Below, in pieces: positions 42,883-51,156 of a stretch of DNA of 64,000 bases; position 1 is the first letter of the stretch; each line of letters opens with the position of its first letter. This DNA comes from Bifidobacteriaceae bacterium. GTDB lineage: Bacteria; Actinomycetota; Actinomycetes; Actinomycetales; WQXJ01. A program made the translations under genes and the position numbers. Location of the stretch: assembly GCA_031272885.1 (NCBI GenBank), contig JAISSX010000057.1:186001-250000 (forward strand), in the 5' to 3' direction. The notes below the pieces were generated by a model. That model was not told where the DNA came from, searched no databases, and worked only from the letters and a program-made list of their open reading frames with translations.

Positions 42883-43620
42883 CTACGGCCGCAACTCGAA
42901 GTTGATCGCCGCCACCCGCCCGGCGTCATCGAACCCCACCCGCATGATGGAGCCGTCCTCGAACGTACCCAGCAGGGCGCCATCGGGCGCCGTCTCTTGG
43001 GCAACGCAGTTGGTGGTGAGGAGCGACTGCGCCAACAAGCGGTGGTTCAGCGGGTAGGTCTGGATCAGGTGGGTCAGGGCATCGGCCACCGGCTTGGGCG
43101 CCACCGGGGCGAACACGAACTCTGGCAGGTCTCCTACCAGCACAAACGCCGCACCGCCGTCATACGGGCAGCGGTAGTAGCACCAGTCGCCGCTGGAACT
43201 GGCGGCCGCGATCGAGGCTATGACATGCCCATTGATCAGTTCATCCAGCGGCAGCATGGATTCGACCAGGTCAGGGATGGTGCCGTGTTGCCGCAGGGCA
43301 CCGTGGAAGGCCCTCACTCCCTGCAGCACCTGGTCCGGGTAGTTGTTGATGTTCTCGGTGCCCCACAGCCAAGTGTTGGACACCTCCGATTCGCTGCCCA
43401 GGAATTGGATGGTGTAGACCTGCTCGCCGAACGAGATGGTGCCCTCACCGAAGTCAGCCCACCAGCGTGGTTCGCTCAGGATCAGGTCACCGAAGGCGCG
43501 TTGGTGCAGCAAAGCGGGCCCCAGGTAGCGCGAAGCCAGGTCGATCAACGCCTGGGAGTGTGCCGGGGGGGCGGCCGGCGGCGCCGTCTTATTCGTCTTG
43601 CCTCGACCGAAGAGGCCCAT
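42883..43620 (-). CDS. DUF6882-like cytosolic protein, function unknown
   Basis: Start chosen at the ATG 43618-43620 (MGLFGRGKTNKTAPP), behind GAGGAAAC; product 245 residues, no signal peptide or membrane segment. The central YTIQFLGSESEVSNTWLWGTENINNYPDQVL resembles the DUF6882 family as I recall it, with conserved Trp residues. Its function is not known. It lies in an accessory-looking block beside a frameshifted gene. Assignment to the DUF is from memory and moderate. Confidence 0.6.
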   Translation of the reverse strand: MGLFGRGKTNKTAPPAAPPAHSQALIDLASRYLGPALLHQRAFGDLILSEPRWWADFGEGTISFGEQVYTIQFLGSESEVSNTWLWGTENINNYPDQVLQGVRAFHGALRQHGTIPDLVESMLPLDELINGHVIASIAAASSSGDWCYYRCPYDGGAAFVLVGDLPEFVFAPVAPKPVADALTHLIQTYPLNHRLLAQSLLTTNCVAQETAPDGALLGTFEDGSIMRVGFDDAGRVAAINFELRP

Positions 43621-43657
43621 GCGGCTAGTTTCCTCGTAAACCGCCCACCAGCGCAAA

Positions 43658-44360
43658 CTAAGAGGGGATGGCCGGACGGACGCGGGCGGGTTTGGACCCC
43701 CAAGAGCCATCCCTCTGACGCAGTTCCCGGGGGAACCAGGCGCGGCCCAAACCCTCAACCGGGGTTGGCTCCGGCGCCAACTCCACCAAACGGCCCGCCT
43801 GGCTGTCACTCACCCGCCAAGCCGCCGGCGCGTTGTCCAACCGCTCCTGCACCAGCGGCAGGTAGCCGCCCCCAAACCACACCCACCAAGTCGGCTTGGG
43901 CGTCAACCCCAATAGACCGACCCGCCCCACGTAGGGCCGTTGCTTCTGCTTGTCCCCGGACCGCCACGCCAGGTGCTGCCCAGCATAGGTCCTGTCCCCC
44001 ACCACTTCGGCCGTGGCATACAGAGCCGGGACCCCATCAGCCACCGCCACAAAGAACCGCCGCAACGCATCCCGCCAAGCCGGATCACGAAACGAATCAC
44101 CTAGGAACCGCAAGCCCAGGTTCCACAACCGAGGTCTCATACGCCACCCAAGTGGCGTCCCCAGCCTCACCGGCCACTTCTTCAGGGACGTCCTCAACCC
44201 CAACTTCGAGGGGGCCGCCGAACAAGCCCAACAGGTCGCCATCGGGCACCGCCCGCTCCAACTGCTCAGGCGTAAGGGCCTTCGACCCAACTACCAGCAG
44301 GTCAATCGACAATCGGACCCACCTCCCATCCATCGACCAGTCCCAGCTTGGCCCGGCCAA
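43658..44360 (-). pseudogene. Frameshifted gene of unknown function
   Basis: Two minus-strand ORFs appear to be halves of one gene. The upstream frame reads LSIDLLVVGSKALTPEQLE and ends AVPR followed by a stop at 44097-44099. The other frame continues at the same place with FLGDSFRDPAWRDALRRFF and runs to 43658, with Trp-rich stretches such as KPTWWVWFGGGYLPL. A one- or two-base indel near 44100-44115 would restore a protein of roughly 215-230 residues. A possible start is the TTG at 44312, behind GGGAGGTGG. No known family is recognised. A sequencing error is possible. Confidence 0.55.
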
Positions 44361-44451
44361 ACGCCTGGGGTACCGCCGGCTGCGCCGGCGTCAAGGTGTC
44401 TGGGGGCCAAGCCACCACTCCCCGAGCCTACCGGGCGGACAACGGCCCCTT
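44361..44451. other. Noncoding flank of the repeat array
   Basis: Ninety bases with no gene or recognisable site lie between the frameshifted gene and the first copy of the 42-bp-phased array. Together with the array and the promoter area of the lipoprotein gene this makes a gene-free stretch of about 600 bases (44361-44959). Confidence 0.5.
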
Positions 44452-44838
44452 GGGTAGAGACTTGTTGCCATCTGGAGGCCCCATCCTGCCCTTGGGTAGA
44501 GACTTGTTGCAGATTTTCGGGCCTGGAAGTGCAACAGCTCTCTACCCGAGGCCCCGATCAGGTGCCGCCGGTGCAACAACTCTCTACCCGGCGATCGTTC
44601 TAGGCCAAGGCGGCGCAGCAACTCTCTACCCCGGTGCCCGATGGCGTCCGCCCCGGCGATCCGGAGAGACTTCCGGTAGTCAACCAGGCCGAAAACGGCG
44701 ATCCGGAGAGACTTTCGGTAGCCCAAGAGCCGCTCATGGCCGATCCGGAGAGAGTTCCGGTAGTTCTGGAGCCTGAAAACTGCAGCAAGTCTCTCCGGAC
44801 CGTTCAAACGGGTCCAGGAACTACCGAAAGTCTCTCCG
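44452..44838. repeat. Ten-copy repeat array with 42-bp spacing and alternating orientation
   Basis: Two related words recur. Form A is GGGTAGAGACTTGTTGC: forward at 44452 and 44494, reverse at 44531, 44573 and 44615. Form B is CCGGAGAGACTTCCGGTAGT: forward at 44661, 44703 and 44745, and reverse at 44820. A hybrid, GCAGCAAGTCTCTCCGG, is at 44782. Within each same-direction run the copies start exactly 42 bases apart. The flip points create long hairpins, for example between 44494 and 44547. The array lies in a gene-free region upstream of a lipoprotein gene. Confidence 0.85.
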
Positions 44839-44959
44839 CATCGAAGTTGGGGTGCGGTTGACCCCAGGGGATCAATCGGCAAGGTCGGTGTCGCCAGGTC
44901 CCATGGCGTGACGACGCTCAGGACATAGGATTTGGTCACTCGATCCCCGGGAGTCACCG

Positions 44960-46471
44960 ATGCGCTATCCCCAGCCGGCTCGCCCTGTTGCCACCTTCAC
45001 CGTTGTAGCCCTCGCAACTGCCCTTGCAGTAGCCGGTTGCAGCAAAGACACCACTGATGACGCTGCCTCTAGCCCAACGGCCAGTTCAGCGTCGGCCTCG
45101 CCCAATCCGTCCACCGCTGCCACTACCGTGGAGCCGCCGGCCAGCCCAACCGGAGCGGCACCATCGGCCACCGACACGGGAACCGCCACCACCGAGCAAG
45201 AGGCGACCTTAACCCAAACCCCTGCCACCACCTTCGAGGACACCTACGAAGTGCTGTGGACCAGCGATGAGACGTTCACTGCCATGAGCCGGTCGGCCTA
45301 CCTCAGTGGTGAGCACATCGTGATCACCGGTCAGGACTTCTCGTTCCGAGTGTTGGACGCGGACACGGGGGAAACCCTGTGGGGTGAGGAAGCCAGTTGC
45401 TACGGCGAACACTGGGGCTACAGAGTCTGCCTGGACGGAGAGCCGTCCGGAAGGCGTGTCCGGCTGTTGGATCCCCAGACCGGCGAGCAAGCAGGCAGCC
45501 TTGACACTGCGGCCTTGGGTCAACTGGTCTGGGTGATAGCCACCAACGACCAGGGCATCCTGGTGGGCGGTGGCAGTGAGAACGCCACGCCCGGCGAACC
45601 CGTCACGGTCGCCTTCTACACTGGGCCTGGCCCTCTGGCCTGGACAGCGACCATGCCGATGTACTCCGGCTACTTGATGCCATACGTGCAGGTGGCCGGC
45701 AAACTGGTGTCCGGCTATGACCAGCACACCACCGTGCTTGACCTGGCCACCGGCCAGGTGGAGGAATACGACGACCCGGCCATGACATGGGCGCCAGCAA
45801 CGGGCGAAGAACGCTACGCCTATGAGGAGCCGGAGGTCTGGGTGCTAGATGACGCAGTTGTGCTGGGCGCCACGGCCGACGCCCAGTTCGGCCCGGTTCA
45901 CTTCCTGCCCACGCCGCATCCCCTGGTCAGCTTCTATGGCTCAAGGCCGGACAACCTGGCGTTGGGCCGTTCGGCCGACGGCATTGTGGCAATCGGGCCC
46001 GATGGCGCCACCGTCTGGACGGCACCGGTACTGGCTGCGGCAGACCCGGCTGGGTCTACGGTTCTGGGAACCTGGGACGAGGCCGGCACGGTGGTAGTGG
46101 TGGACCAAGACACCGGGGAGATGGCGGCATTGAGCCTGGCCGATGGCGCCACCCAGTGGCAGGTCTCTCTCACCGATTTACTCCCGGGCGGCTTCGCCAA
46201 TTCGGTCGAGTACCTTGACGGCCAAACAGTCGCGGTGGATACCGGCAACACCGAGACCACTGGCATGGGGCACTACGCCTACCTGGCCTTTAATGCTGCC
46301 GACGGCTCCCTGCAGTGGGCCCTCACCGATGCCGTCGATGGCGAATGGAGTTGGTCCTTCTTCGGTGAGGCCAGCAGTTGCGACTCCCTAGGCTCGGTGG
46401 CGGATCCGATCATTCTGTGTTGGGACGTGTCTGAACAAGGCAACCCTGCCCGGGTAGTGCCCAGGGCTTGA
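44960..46471 (+). CDS. Secreted lipoprotein with PQQ-like beta-propeller
   Basis: A 503-residue protein with a lipoprotein signal (ALAVAGC lipobox), a Ser/Thr/Pro/Ala-rich linker of about 75 residues, then repeated WD/PQQ-like blades: LDADTGETLWGEE, LDPQTGEQAG, LDLATGQVEEYD, VDQDTGEMAALSLADGATQW and FNAADGSLQWAL. This repeating DxxTGxxxW pattern marks an outer-surface propeller without a known ligand. There is no clear operon partner. Its upstream region is the 42-bp repeat array. Confidence 0.85.
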   Translation: MRYPQPARPVATFTVVALATALAVAGCSKDTTDDAASSPTASSASASPNPSTAATTVEPPASPTGAAPSATDTGTATTEQEATLTQTPATTFEDTYEVLWTSDETFTAMSRSAYLSGEHIVITGQDFSFRVLDADTGETLWGEEASCYGEHWGYRVCLDGEPSGRRVRLLDPQTGEQAGSLDTAALGQLVWVIATNDQGILVGGGSENATPGEPVTVAFYTGPGPLAWTATMPMYSGYLMPYVQVAGKLVSGYDQHTTVLDLATGQVEEYDDPAMTWAPATGEERYAYEEPEVWVLDDAVVLGATADAQFGPVHFLPTPHPLVSFYGSRPDNLALGRSADGIVAIGPDGATVWTAPVLAAADPAGSTVLGTWDEAGTVVVVDQDTGEMAALSLADGATQWQVSLTDLLPGGFANSVEYLDGQTVAVDTGNTETTGMGHYAYLAFNAADGSLQWALTDAVDGEWSWSFFGEASSCDSLGSVADPIILCWDVSEQGNPARVVPRA

Positions 46472-46532
46472 TCGCCCCCGTACCGCCCAAGCCCGTACAG
46501 TAGTAAGCACCCCCACTCCCAGGAGGCCGCCG

Positions 46533-47381
46533 ATGGCGCGCAAGTTGTTTTGCGAGTGGTCCCCGCTGACCTACCGCATCTCGGTGGCCAAGGGCTGCCT
46601 GGTGCGGCGGCTGCGTGATGCCGCCAGCCGAACCGATTTCGCCTCCCAGCGCCAGCCGGACCAGCCCCTGCCCATTTTGGTCTACGAGCACCAGTCGCTG
46701 ATCCGGCGCCAACTGGCCGGTGTCGACATGGACCTCCAAGAGGGCAAGGCCATCAACCTGGCTCTGGCCGCGCCCAAGGTCAACGGCATCATGCTGCGCC
46801 CCGGCCAAACCCTGTCGTTCTGGCGGCTGATCGGCCGGCACGGCGCCAAGGACGGCTACCAGCTTGGCCTGACAATTGGCCCCGGTGGCCCGGACAAGGA
46901 CATCGGCGGCGGCATGTGCCAGTTCACCAATCTGTTGCATTGGCTGGTGCTGCACTCGCCCCTTACCGTGGCCGAATACCACCACCACAATTCGGTTGAC
47001 CTGTTCCCGGACTTCGACCGCCACGTGCCCTTCGGCGTGGGCACCTCAATCGCCTACAACTACGTGGACTACCGCGTCACCAACCCAACCGACGCCACCT
47101 TCCAGTTCCTGGTCCATACCACCGACACCCACCTGGTGGGTGAGTTAAGAACAGAGACCGAACTGCCGCACACCTACCAAGTCGAGGAGCGCGAGGCCCG
47201 CTTCGTCCGCTGTCCCGATGGCGTCCACCGCCGCAACGCGGTCTACCGGGTGACCACCGACCGGGCCAGCGGCACCACCATCAAGGAAGAACTGGTGGCC
47301 CAAGCCGACGCCAAGATCATGTATGACGAAGCCCTGGTCGCCGTCCCCATCATTGAGGCCGATGCCGTCCCATCCAAGTAG
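46533..47381 (+). CDS. VanW family protein
   Basis: The VanW core is present: LRPGQTLSFWRLIGRHGAKDGYQLGLTI, then GGGMCQFTNLLHWLVLHSPLTVAEYHHH, with the conserved Cys and His residues. The product has 282 residues and no signal peptide. VanW is named from a vancomycin cluster but its function is unknown, and free-standing copies like this one are not evidence of resistance. The ribosome site CCCAGGAGG lies before the ATG. Confidence 0.88.
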   Translation: MARKLFCEWSPLTYRISVAKGCLVRRLRDAASRTDFASQRQPDQPLPILVYEHQSLIRRQLAGVDMDLQEGKAINLALAAPKVNGIMLRPGQTLSFWRLIGRHGAKDGYQLGLTIGPGGPDKDIGGGMCQFTNLLHWLVLHSPLTVAEYHHHNSVDLFPDFDRHVPFGVGTSIAYNYVDYRVTNPTDATFQFLVHTTDTHLVGELRTETELPHTYQVEEREARFVRCPDGVHRRNAVYRVTTDRASGTTIKEELVAQADAKIMYDEALVAVPIIEADAVPSK

Positions 47382-47475
47382 GCCCATCACTGCCATTTTG
47401 GGGCCCTGACCAGTCGATTCACTTACAGTGTCAGTGGTCAGGTCTAACGTCAGTTGCGAGAGCCTCCCCATCCAC

Positions 47476-47497
47476 ACAGGGGCTTCTGCGCCCCTGT
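47476..47497 (+). terminator. Hairpin between vanW-like gene and toxin-antitoxin pair
   Basis: ACAGGGGC and GCCCCTGT pair perfectly around TTCTGC, about 95 bases past the vanW-like stop. There is only a TT after the stem. It may end that transcript. Confidence 0.45.
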
Positions 47498-47578
47498 TCA
47501 ACCTCACAGGAGGATGTCATGGCTCCAACTCTTGCCGCCGTCGGTGCTGCACCGAAAGCCCGGTGCTACACTTCAGAC

Positions 47579-47848
47579 ATGCCCACCGCACGGCCCCGCC
47601 ACACCATCACGGAGACGCCGCACATCGCCGCCATCTTGGACCGGGCGGCGGTCAAGTGGCCCGAGTTGGCGGATCGACGTGCCCGGTTGCTGCACAAGCT
47701 GCTTGACCAGGCCGATGCCACTCTCATGGCCGAACAAGAAGCGGAACTGGCTGAGTACCGCGCCCTGGTCCAAAGGCTGGCTGGTTCAATGCCCGGCGTT
47801 TGGCCCGAAGGCGCCATCGAGTCTCTCCATGATGAGTGGCCGGAATGA
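47579..47848 (+). CDS. Antitoxin of a VapBC-like pair
   Basis: An 89-residue basic-to-acidic protein starting MPTARPRHTITETPHIAAIL, with helical segments and an acidic C-terminus, overlapping the PIN toxin gene by four bases (ATGA). The position and size fit a VapB-type antitoxin, although no standard DNA-binding fold is certain. An in-frame ATG at 47519 with a strong AGGAGG site five bases away could add 20 residues. I prefer 47579 because the conserved-looking sequence starts there and a TACACT box precedes it, but the longer form is possible. Confidence 0.65.
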   Translation: MPTARPRHTITETPHIAAILDRAAVKWPELADRRARLLHKLLDQADATLMAEQEAELAEYRALVQRLAGSMPGVWPEGAIESLHDEWPE

Positions 47849-48249
47849 TAGTCTTCGACGCCAAACTCCTGGTCGCGTTCTACACACCCGGCCACTCACA
47901 CCAAGCACGAGCCGTCGCGGCGCTCGCCGCAGTCGCCACCGAACCAAGGGCGATGAGTGCACTGACCCTAGCCGAATTTCTGGTTCATCCCGCTGCCTCC
48001 GGTGCAACCACCAAAGCGGAAGCCAATGTCAAGGCACTGGGGATCGCGATCCGCGACATCCAACCCGAGGACGCCGCCCCGTTGGCTCGCCTCAGGGCCA
48101 GCACCGGTTTGAAGATGCCCGATGCCGTGGTGCTGCACCTAGCCATCAAGGAGGGTGCGTCTCTGCTCACCTTCGATGACCGCCTGGCGGCGGCCGCCCG
48201 GGACTACGGCGTCAAGGTTGTCGGGGCGGCAGACACCCAAACTGGTTAG
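47845..48249 (+). CDS. PIN domain toxin (VapC-like ribonuclease)
   Basis: Start at the ATG 47845 (MIVFDAKLLVAFYTPGHSHQ), which overlaps the antitoxin stop. The four acidic PIN residues are in place: Asp in VFDAKLL, Glu in TLAEFLVHP, Asp in KMPDAVVLHLA and Asp in LTFDDRL. These bind Mg/Mn and cut RNA. The product of 134 residues is a normal VapC length. It converges on the LacI gene with a four-base overlap. Confidence 0.88.
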   Translation: MIVFDAKLLVAFYTPGHSHQARAVAALAAVATEPRAMSALTLAEFLVHPAASGATTKAEANVKALGIAIRDIQPEDAAPLARLRASTGLKMPDAVVLHLAIKEGASLLTFDDRLAAAARDYGVKVVGAADTQTG

Positions 48250-49316
48250 CGCAGGCCGCGGGCCGGGTTGGGGGGCGCGGTCGATTCCCGGATTACCAGG
48301 CTGGGTTTGATCAGTTGGGGGCTGTTCAGGCCGTCCGGCGCGGCCACACCCTCAAGCAGGTCGGTCAGCAGGTCGAAGGCCTGGCGGCCCAGTTCGATGA
48401 AGTCTTGGCGAATGGTGGTGAGCGGCGGCTGGGCGAAGGCGGCCAACGGGTTGTCGTCGTAGCCCACCAGGGAGATGTCGCCCGGCACGGTCAGGCCGGC
48501 CTCGCGGATGGCGCGCATCGCCCCCAGGGCGATCTCATCGTTGGCGCAGACGATGGCGGTGATGGCGTCGCCGTAGGCGGCCAACAGTTCGCGGGCGGCA
48601 GCGTATCCGGAGGCCGGGCTCCAGTCGGCACAACGGAACGTCGGGTAATGCGGCAGGTGGGCGGCATCGAGCGTATCCAGAACACCCTTGGATCGCCGCC
48701 CTTGGGCCTCCACGCTGGGGGAATCCAGGATGAAAATCGACCGGTGGCCGGCCTCGATCAGGTGCTTGGCGGCCGCCACCGTGCCCTCGTATTCGTCGAT
48801 TGAGACACTGGGCAGCCGCGGGTTGTAACCGGGGTGCGGCGCGGTGGCGGCCACGGCCGGCAGGTAGGCGGGCAGGGCTTCGGCCACGGCCCGGCCCAGC
48901 GGGTCGAAATCGATGGCCACCACGCCGGCCAAAGCCTGGGAGGCCAGGGTGGCCACGGTCTTGCGCACGGCCTCTTCGTCTTCGCCCTCGGCCACCACGA
49001 TCAGCACCGCTAGGTCCTTCAACCGGGCGGACTGCTCGGTGCCGGCAATGACCCGGCTGTAGCCGAATTCGACCGTGTTGGAGGCCACCACGCCCACGGC
49101 GCGGGACCGGCCGGACACCAGTTGGGTGGCGGCGGCGTTGCCGAAGTAGCCCAGTTCGTCCATGGCCGCCTGGACCCGTTCCCGGGTCTTGCGCGCCACC
49201 TTGTCCGAACCTTCGACCACCCGCGAAACGGTGACGGTGGAAACACCGGCGTGCGCCGCGACATCGGCCAAGGTGGGCCGTTCCGGGAATCCAGTCACAC
49301 GCGGCATCGTACCCAT
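48246..49316 (-). CDS. LacI family transcriptional regulator of the alpha-galactoside operon
   Basis: The N-terminal helix-turn-helix and hinge are canonical: PTLADVAAHAGVSTVTVSRVV, KVARKTRERVQAAMDELGY. A periplasmic-binding-protein-like sugar domain follows, with the usual GYDDNPLAAFAQPPLTTIRQD near the end. Three in-frame ATGs (49325, 49316, 49307) are possible; 49316 has the best ribosome site (AAGGTGG). It follows the MalFG-like permease genes on the same strand. It very likely binds the two operators at 52651 and 52773. Confidence 0.92.
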   Translation of the reverse strand: MGTMPRVTGFPERPTLADVAAHAGVSTVTVSRVVEGSDKVARKTRERVQAAMDELGYFGNAAATQLVSGRSRAVGVVASNTVEFGYSRVIAGTEQSARLKDLAVLIVVAEGEDEEAVRKTVATLASQALAGVVAIDFDPLGRAVAEALPAYLPAVAATAPHPGYNPRLPSVSIDEYEGTVAAAKHLIEAGHRSIFILDSPSVEAQGRRSKGVLDTLDAAHLPHYPTFRCADWSPASGYAAARELLAAYGDAITAIVCANDEIALGAMRAIREAGLTVPGDISLVGYDDNPLAAFAQPPLTTIRQDFIELGRQAFDLLTDLLEGVAAPDGLNSPQLIKPSLVIRESTAPPNPARGLR

Positions 49317-49333
49317 GGCACCCACCTTCGGCC

Positions 49334-50176
49334 CTATCCCTTCACCGCCCCGGACATCAAGCCGGCCATGAAGTAGCGCTGCAGGAACAGGAAGATCATC
49401 GCGACTGGCAGGACGGCAATGACCGAGGCCGCCATCAGGCCACCCCAGTCAACCGAGTTGGCGCCCTTGAAGAACATGATGGCCGGCGTGATGGTGCGGT
49501 ACTTCTCCTGCGAGATGAAGATGTAGCCGAACATGAACTCGTTCCAGGCCGTGATGAAGGCATACAGGCCCACAGAGACGATGGACGGGATCATGATGGG
49601 CAGGATCACCCGGCGGATGGTGCCCAGCCGCCCGCAGCCATCCAGGACGGCGGCCTCTTCCAGCGACATCGGGATCGAGTCAAAGGCGGATGACAGCATG
49701 AAGGTGCAAAGCGGTATGACGAACGTGGTGTAGGCCAATATCAGGGACAGGTATGACTCCAGGATGCCCAGGTTGCGCATGGTGATGTAGAGCGGCACCA
49801 GCAGCAGCACGCCTGGGATCATCTGTGAGATCAGCATGGCCAGGTTCGAGAATCTGACCATGTGGTGGCGGAAGAAGCGGGAGAAGACGTAGCCGGCCAG
49901 GATTGAGATGACCAGGGACAACAGGCAGGCAGACAGGGCCACGATCATCGAGTTGCGGATGTAGGTGACGAAGCCGTGCTTGCCCAGCACGGAGGTGAAG
50001 TTCTCGAAGGTCAGATCCTTGGGCCACAGGGTGGGGATACGGGCCCTGACCTCGCGCTTCGGTTTGAGGGCGGATACCACCATCCAGAAGAACGGGAAGA
50101 TGCAGTAGATGGACAGCAGGGTCAGCAGGACGTAGGCGCCCAGGTTGCCCAGCCGGCGTTGGGTGCGGGTTTTCAT
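49334..50176 (-). CDS. Sugar ABC transporter permease (MalG type)
   Basis: A 280-residue membrane protein with six predicted helices. Features include YCIFPFFWMVVSALKPKREV near the start and the EAA loop EEAAVLDGCGRLGTIRRVILPIMIPSI that contacts the ATPase. It forms the channel with the MalF-type protein. No ATPase gene is in this operon, so a shared MsiK-like ATPase elsewhere is expected, as is usual in Actinomycetota. Confidence 0.93.
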   Translation of the reverse strand: MKTRTQRRLGNLGAYVLLTLLSIYCIFPFFWMVVSALKPKREVRARIPTLWPKDLTFENFTSVLGKHGFVTYIRNSMIVALSACLLSLVISILAGYVFSRFFRHHMVRFSNLAMLISQMIPGVLLLVPLYITMRNLGILESYLSLILAYTTFVIPLCTFMLSSAFDSIPMSLEEAAVLDGCGRLGTIRRVILPIMIPSIVSVGLYAFITAWNEFMFGYIFISQEKYRTITPAIMFFKGANSVDWGGLMAASVIAVLPVAMIFLFLQRYFMAGLMSGAVKG

Positions 50177-50182
50177 GGCGCC

Positions 50183-51115
50183 TTACCCCACGATCTCTTC
50201 GCTCAGCTTGCGCCGGTAGCGGTAGTAGACAACGAAGATCAGCGAGGTGCCGATAAGCATCATGGTGGACAGCGCGGAGGCTTGGCCGACGTTGAACTCT
50301 TTCATGGAGTAGCGATAGATCAGGATGGGCAGGGTGATGGTGGCGTAGTTGGGGCCGCCTTCGGTCATCACCCAGATGAAGTCGAAGTTGACCGCGGTCC
50401 AGATGATGTGGATGAACACGATGATCAGCGAGACGGACCGCAGGTGGGGCATGGTGACGGAGATGAATCGCCGCCAGGGCGAGGCGCCGTCGATCTGGGC
50501 CGCCTCGTAGAGATCGCCTGGGATGGCTTGCAACGCGGCCAGGAACGAGATGGTGTAGTAGGGGAAGGACCGCCACACGTTGACGAAGATGACGGTGGGC
50601 ATGGCCCAGTGCTTGTTCCCCAGGAAGTTGATCGGCTGGTCGATCACGCCGAACTTGGTCAGCAGGTAGTTGACAATGCCGAAGTCCGGGTTCAGCATCC
50701 AGGCCCAAGTCATGCCGGCCACGATGATCGGCACCAGCCAGGGGATGAACGTCATCACCCGGAAGGCGGCTTGGCCGCGCACCTTGCGGTTGAGCAGCAG
50801 TGCGGCCACCAGCCCGATGGCGTATTCGCCCACCACCGAGCCGGCGGTCCACACCACGGTGTTGCGGACAGCGCCGCCAAAGTGCGGATCGGCTACTACC
50901 TCGCGGAAGTTGTCCAACCCGGCAAACCCGCTGACGGCGGGGTTGATCAGGTTGACGTGGTTGAAGGTATCGATCAGCACCTGCACCAGCGGGTAGCCGA
51001 TCAGTACCGCGAGGAAGATCCAGGCCGGGGCCAGGGCGGCCGCGGCGAAGCGCGAATCCGCCCTGTCCCTGGACACTGGCCTACGGCCGGTCCGCACCTT
51101 GGCTTTGGTTGCCAC
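50183..51115 (-). CDS. Sugar ABC transporter permease (MalF type)
   Basis: A 310-residue membrane protein with an N-terminal cytoplasmic segment, then PAWIFLAVLIGYPLVQVLIDTFNHV. The EAA loop is YEAAQIDGASPWRRFISVTMPHL. It partners the MalG-type protein six bases downstream. The location behind the binding-protein gene fits the standard order for alpha-galactoside (Raf/Agl-type) uptake systems. Confidence 0.93.
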   Translation of the reverse strand: MATKAKVRTGRRPVSRDRADSRFAAAALAPAWIFLAVLIGYPLVQVLIDTFNHVNLINPAVSGFAGLDNFREVVADPHFGGAVRNTVVWTAGSVVGEYAIGLVAALLLNRKVRGQAAFRVMTFIPWLVPIIVAGMTWAWMLNPDFGIVNYLLTKFGVIDQPINFLGNKHWAMPTVIFVNVWRSFPYYTISFLAALQAIPGDLYEAAQIDGASPWRRFISVTMPHLRSVSLIIVFIHIIWTAVNFDFIWVMTEGGPNYATITLPILIYRYSMKEFNVGQASALSTMMLIGTSLIFVVYYRYRRKLSEEIVG

Positions 51116-51156
51116 TTGTCAGTGCCTTTCGCTGCCTGAAGCGGTTTCCAGTGGGC

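Noticed and set aside
44452-44838. Phased array considered as a CRISPR array
   Set aside because: The repeats are short, imperfect and change orientation, and no cas gene is present.
44391-44957. 188-residue minus-strand ORF with repeated YRKSLRI peptides
   Set aside because: The repetition comes from the DNA repeat array, is also seen in the opposite strand's frames, and there is no ribosome site. A decayed repeat gene cannot be fully excluded.
46533-47381. Vancomycin resistance determinant
   Set aside because: VanW-like proteins are widespread and no vanHAX or regulator genes are present.
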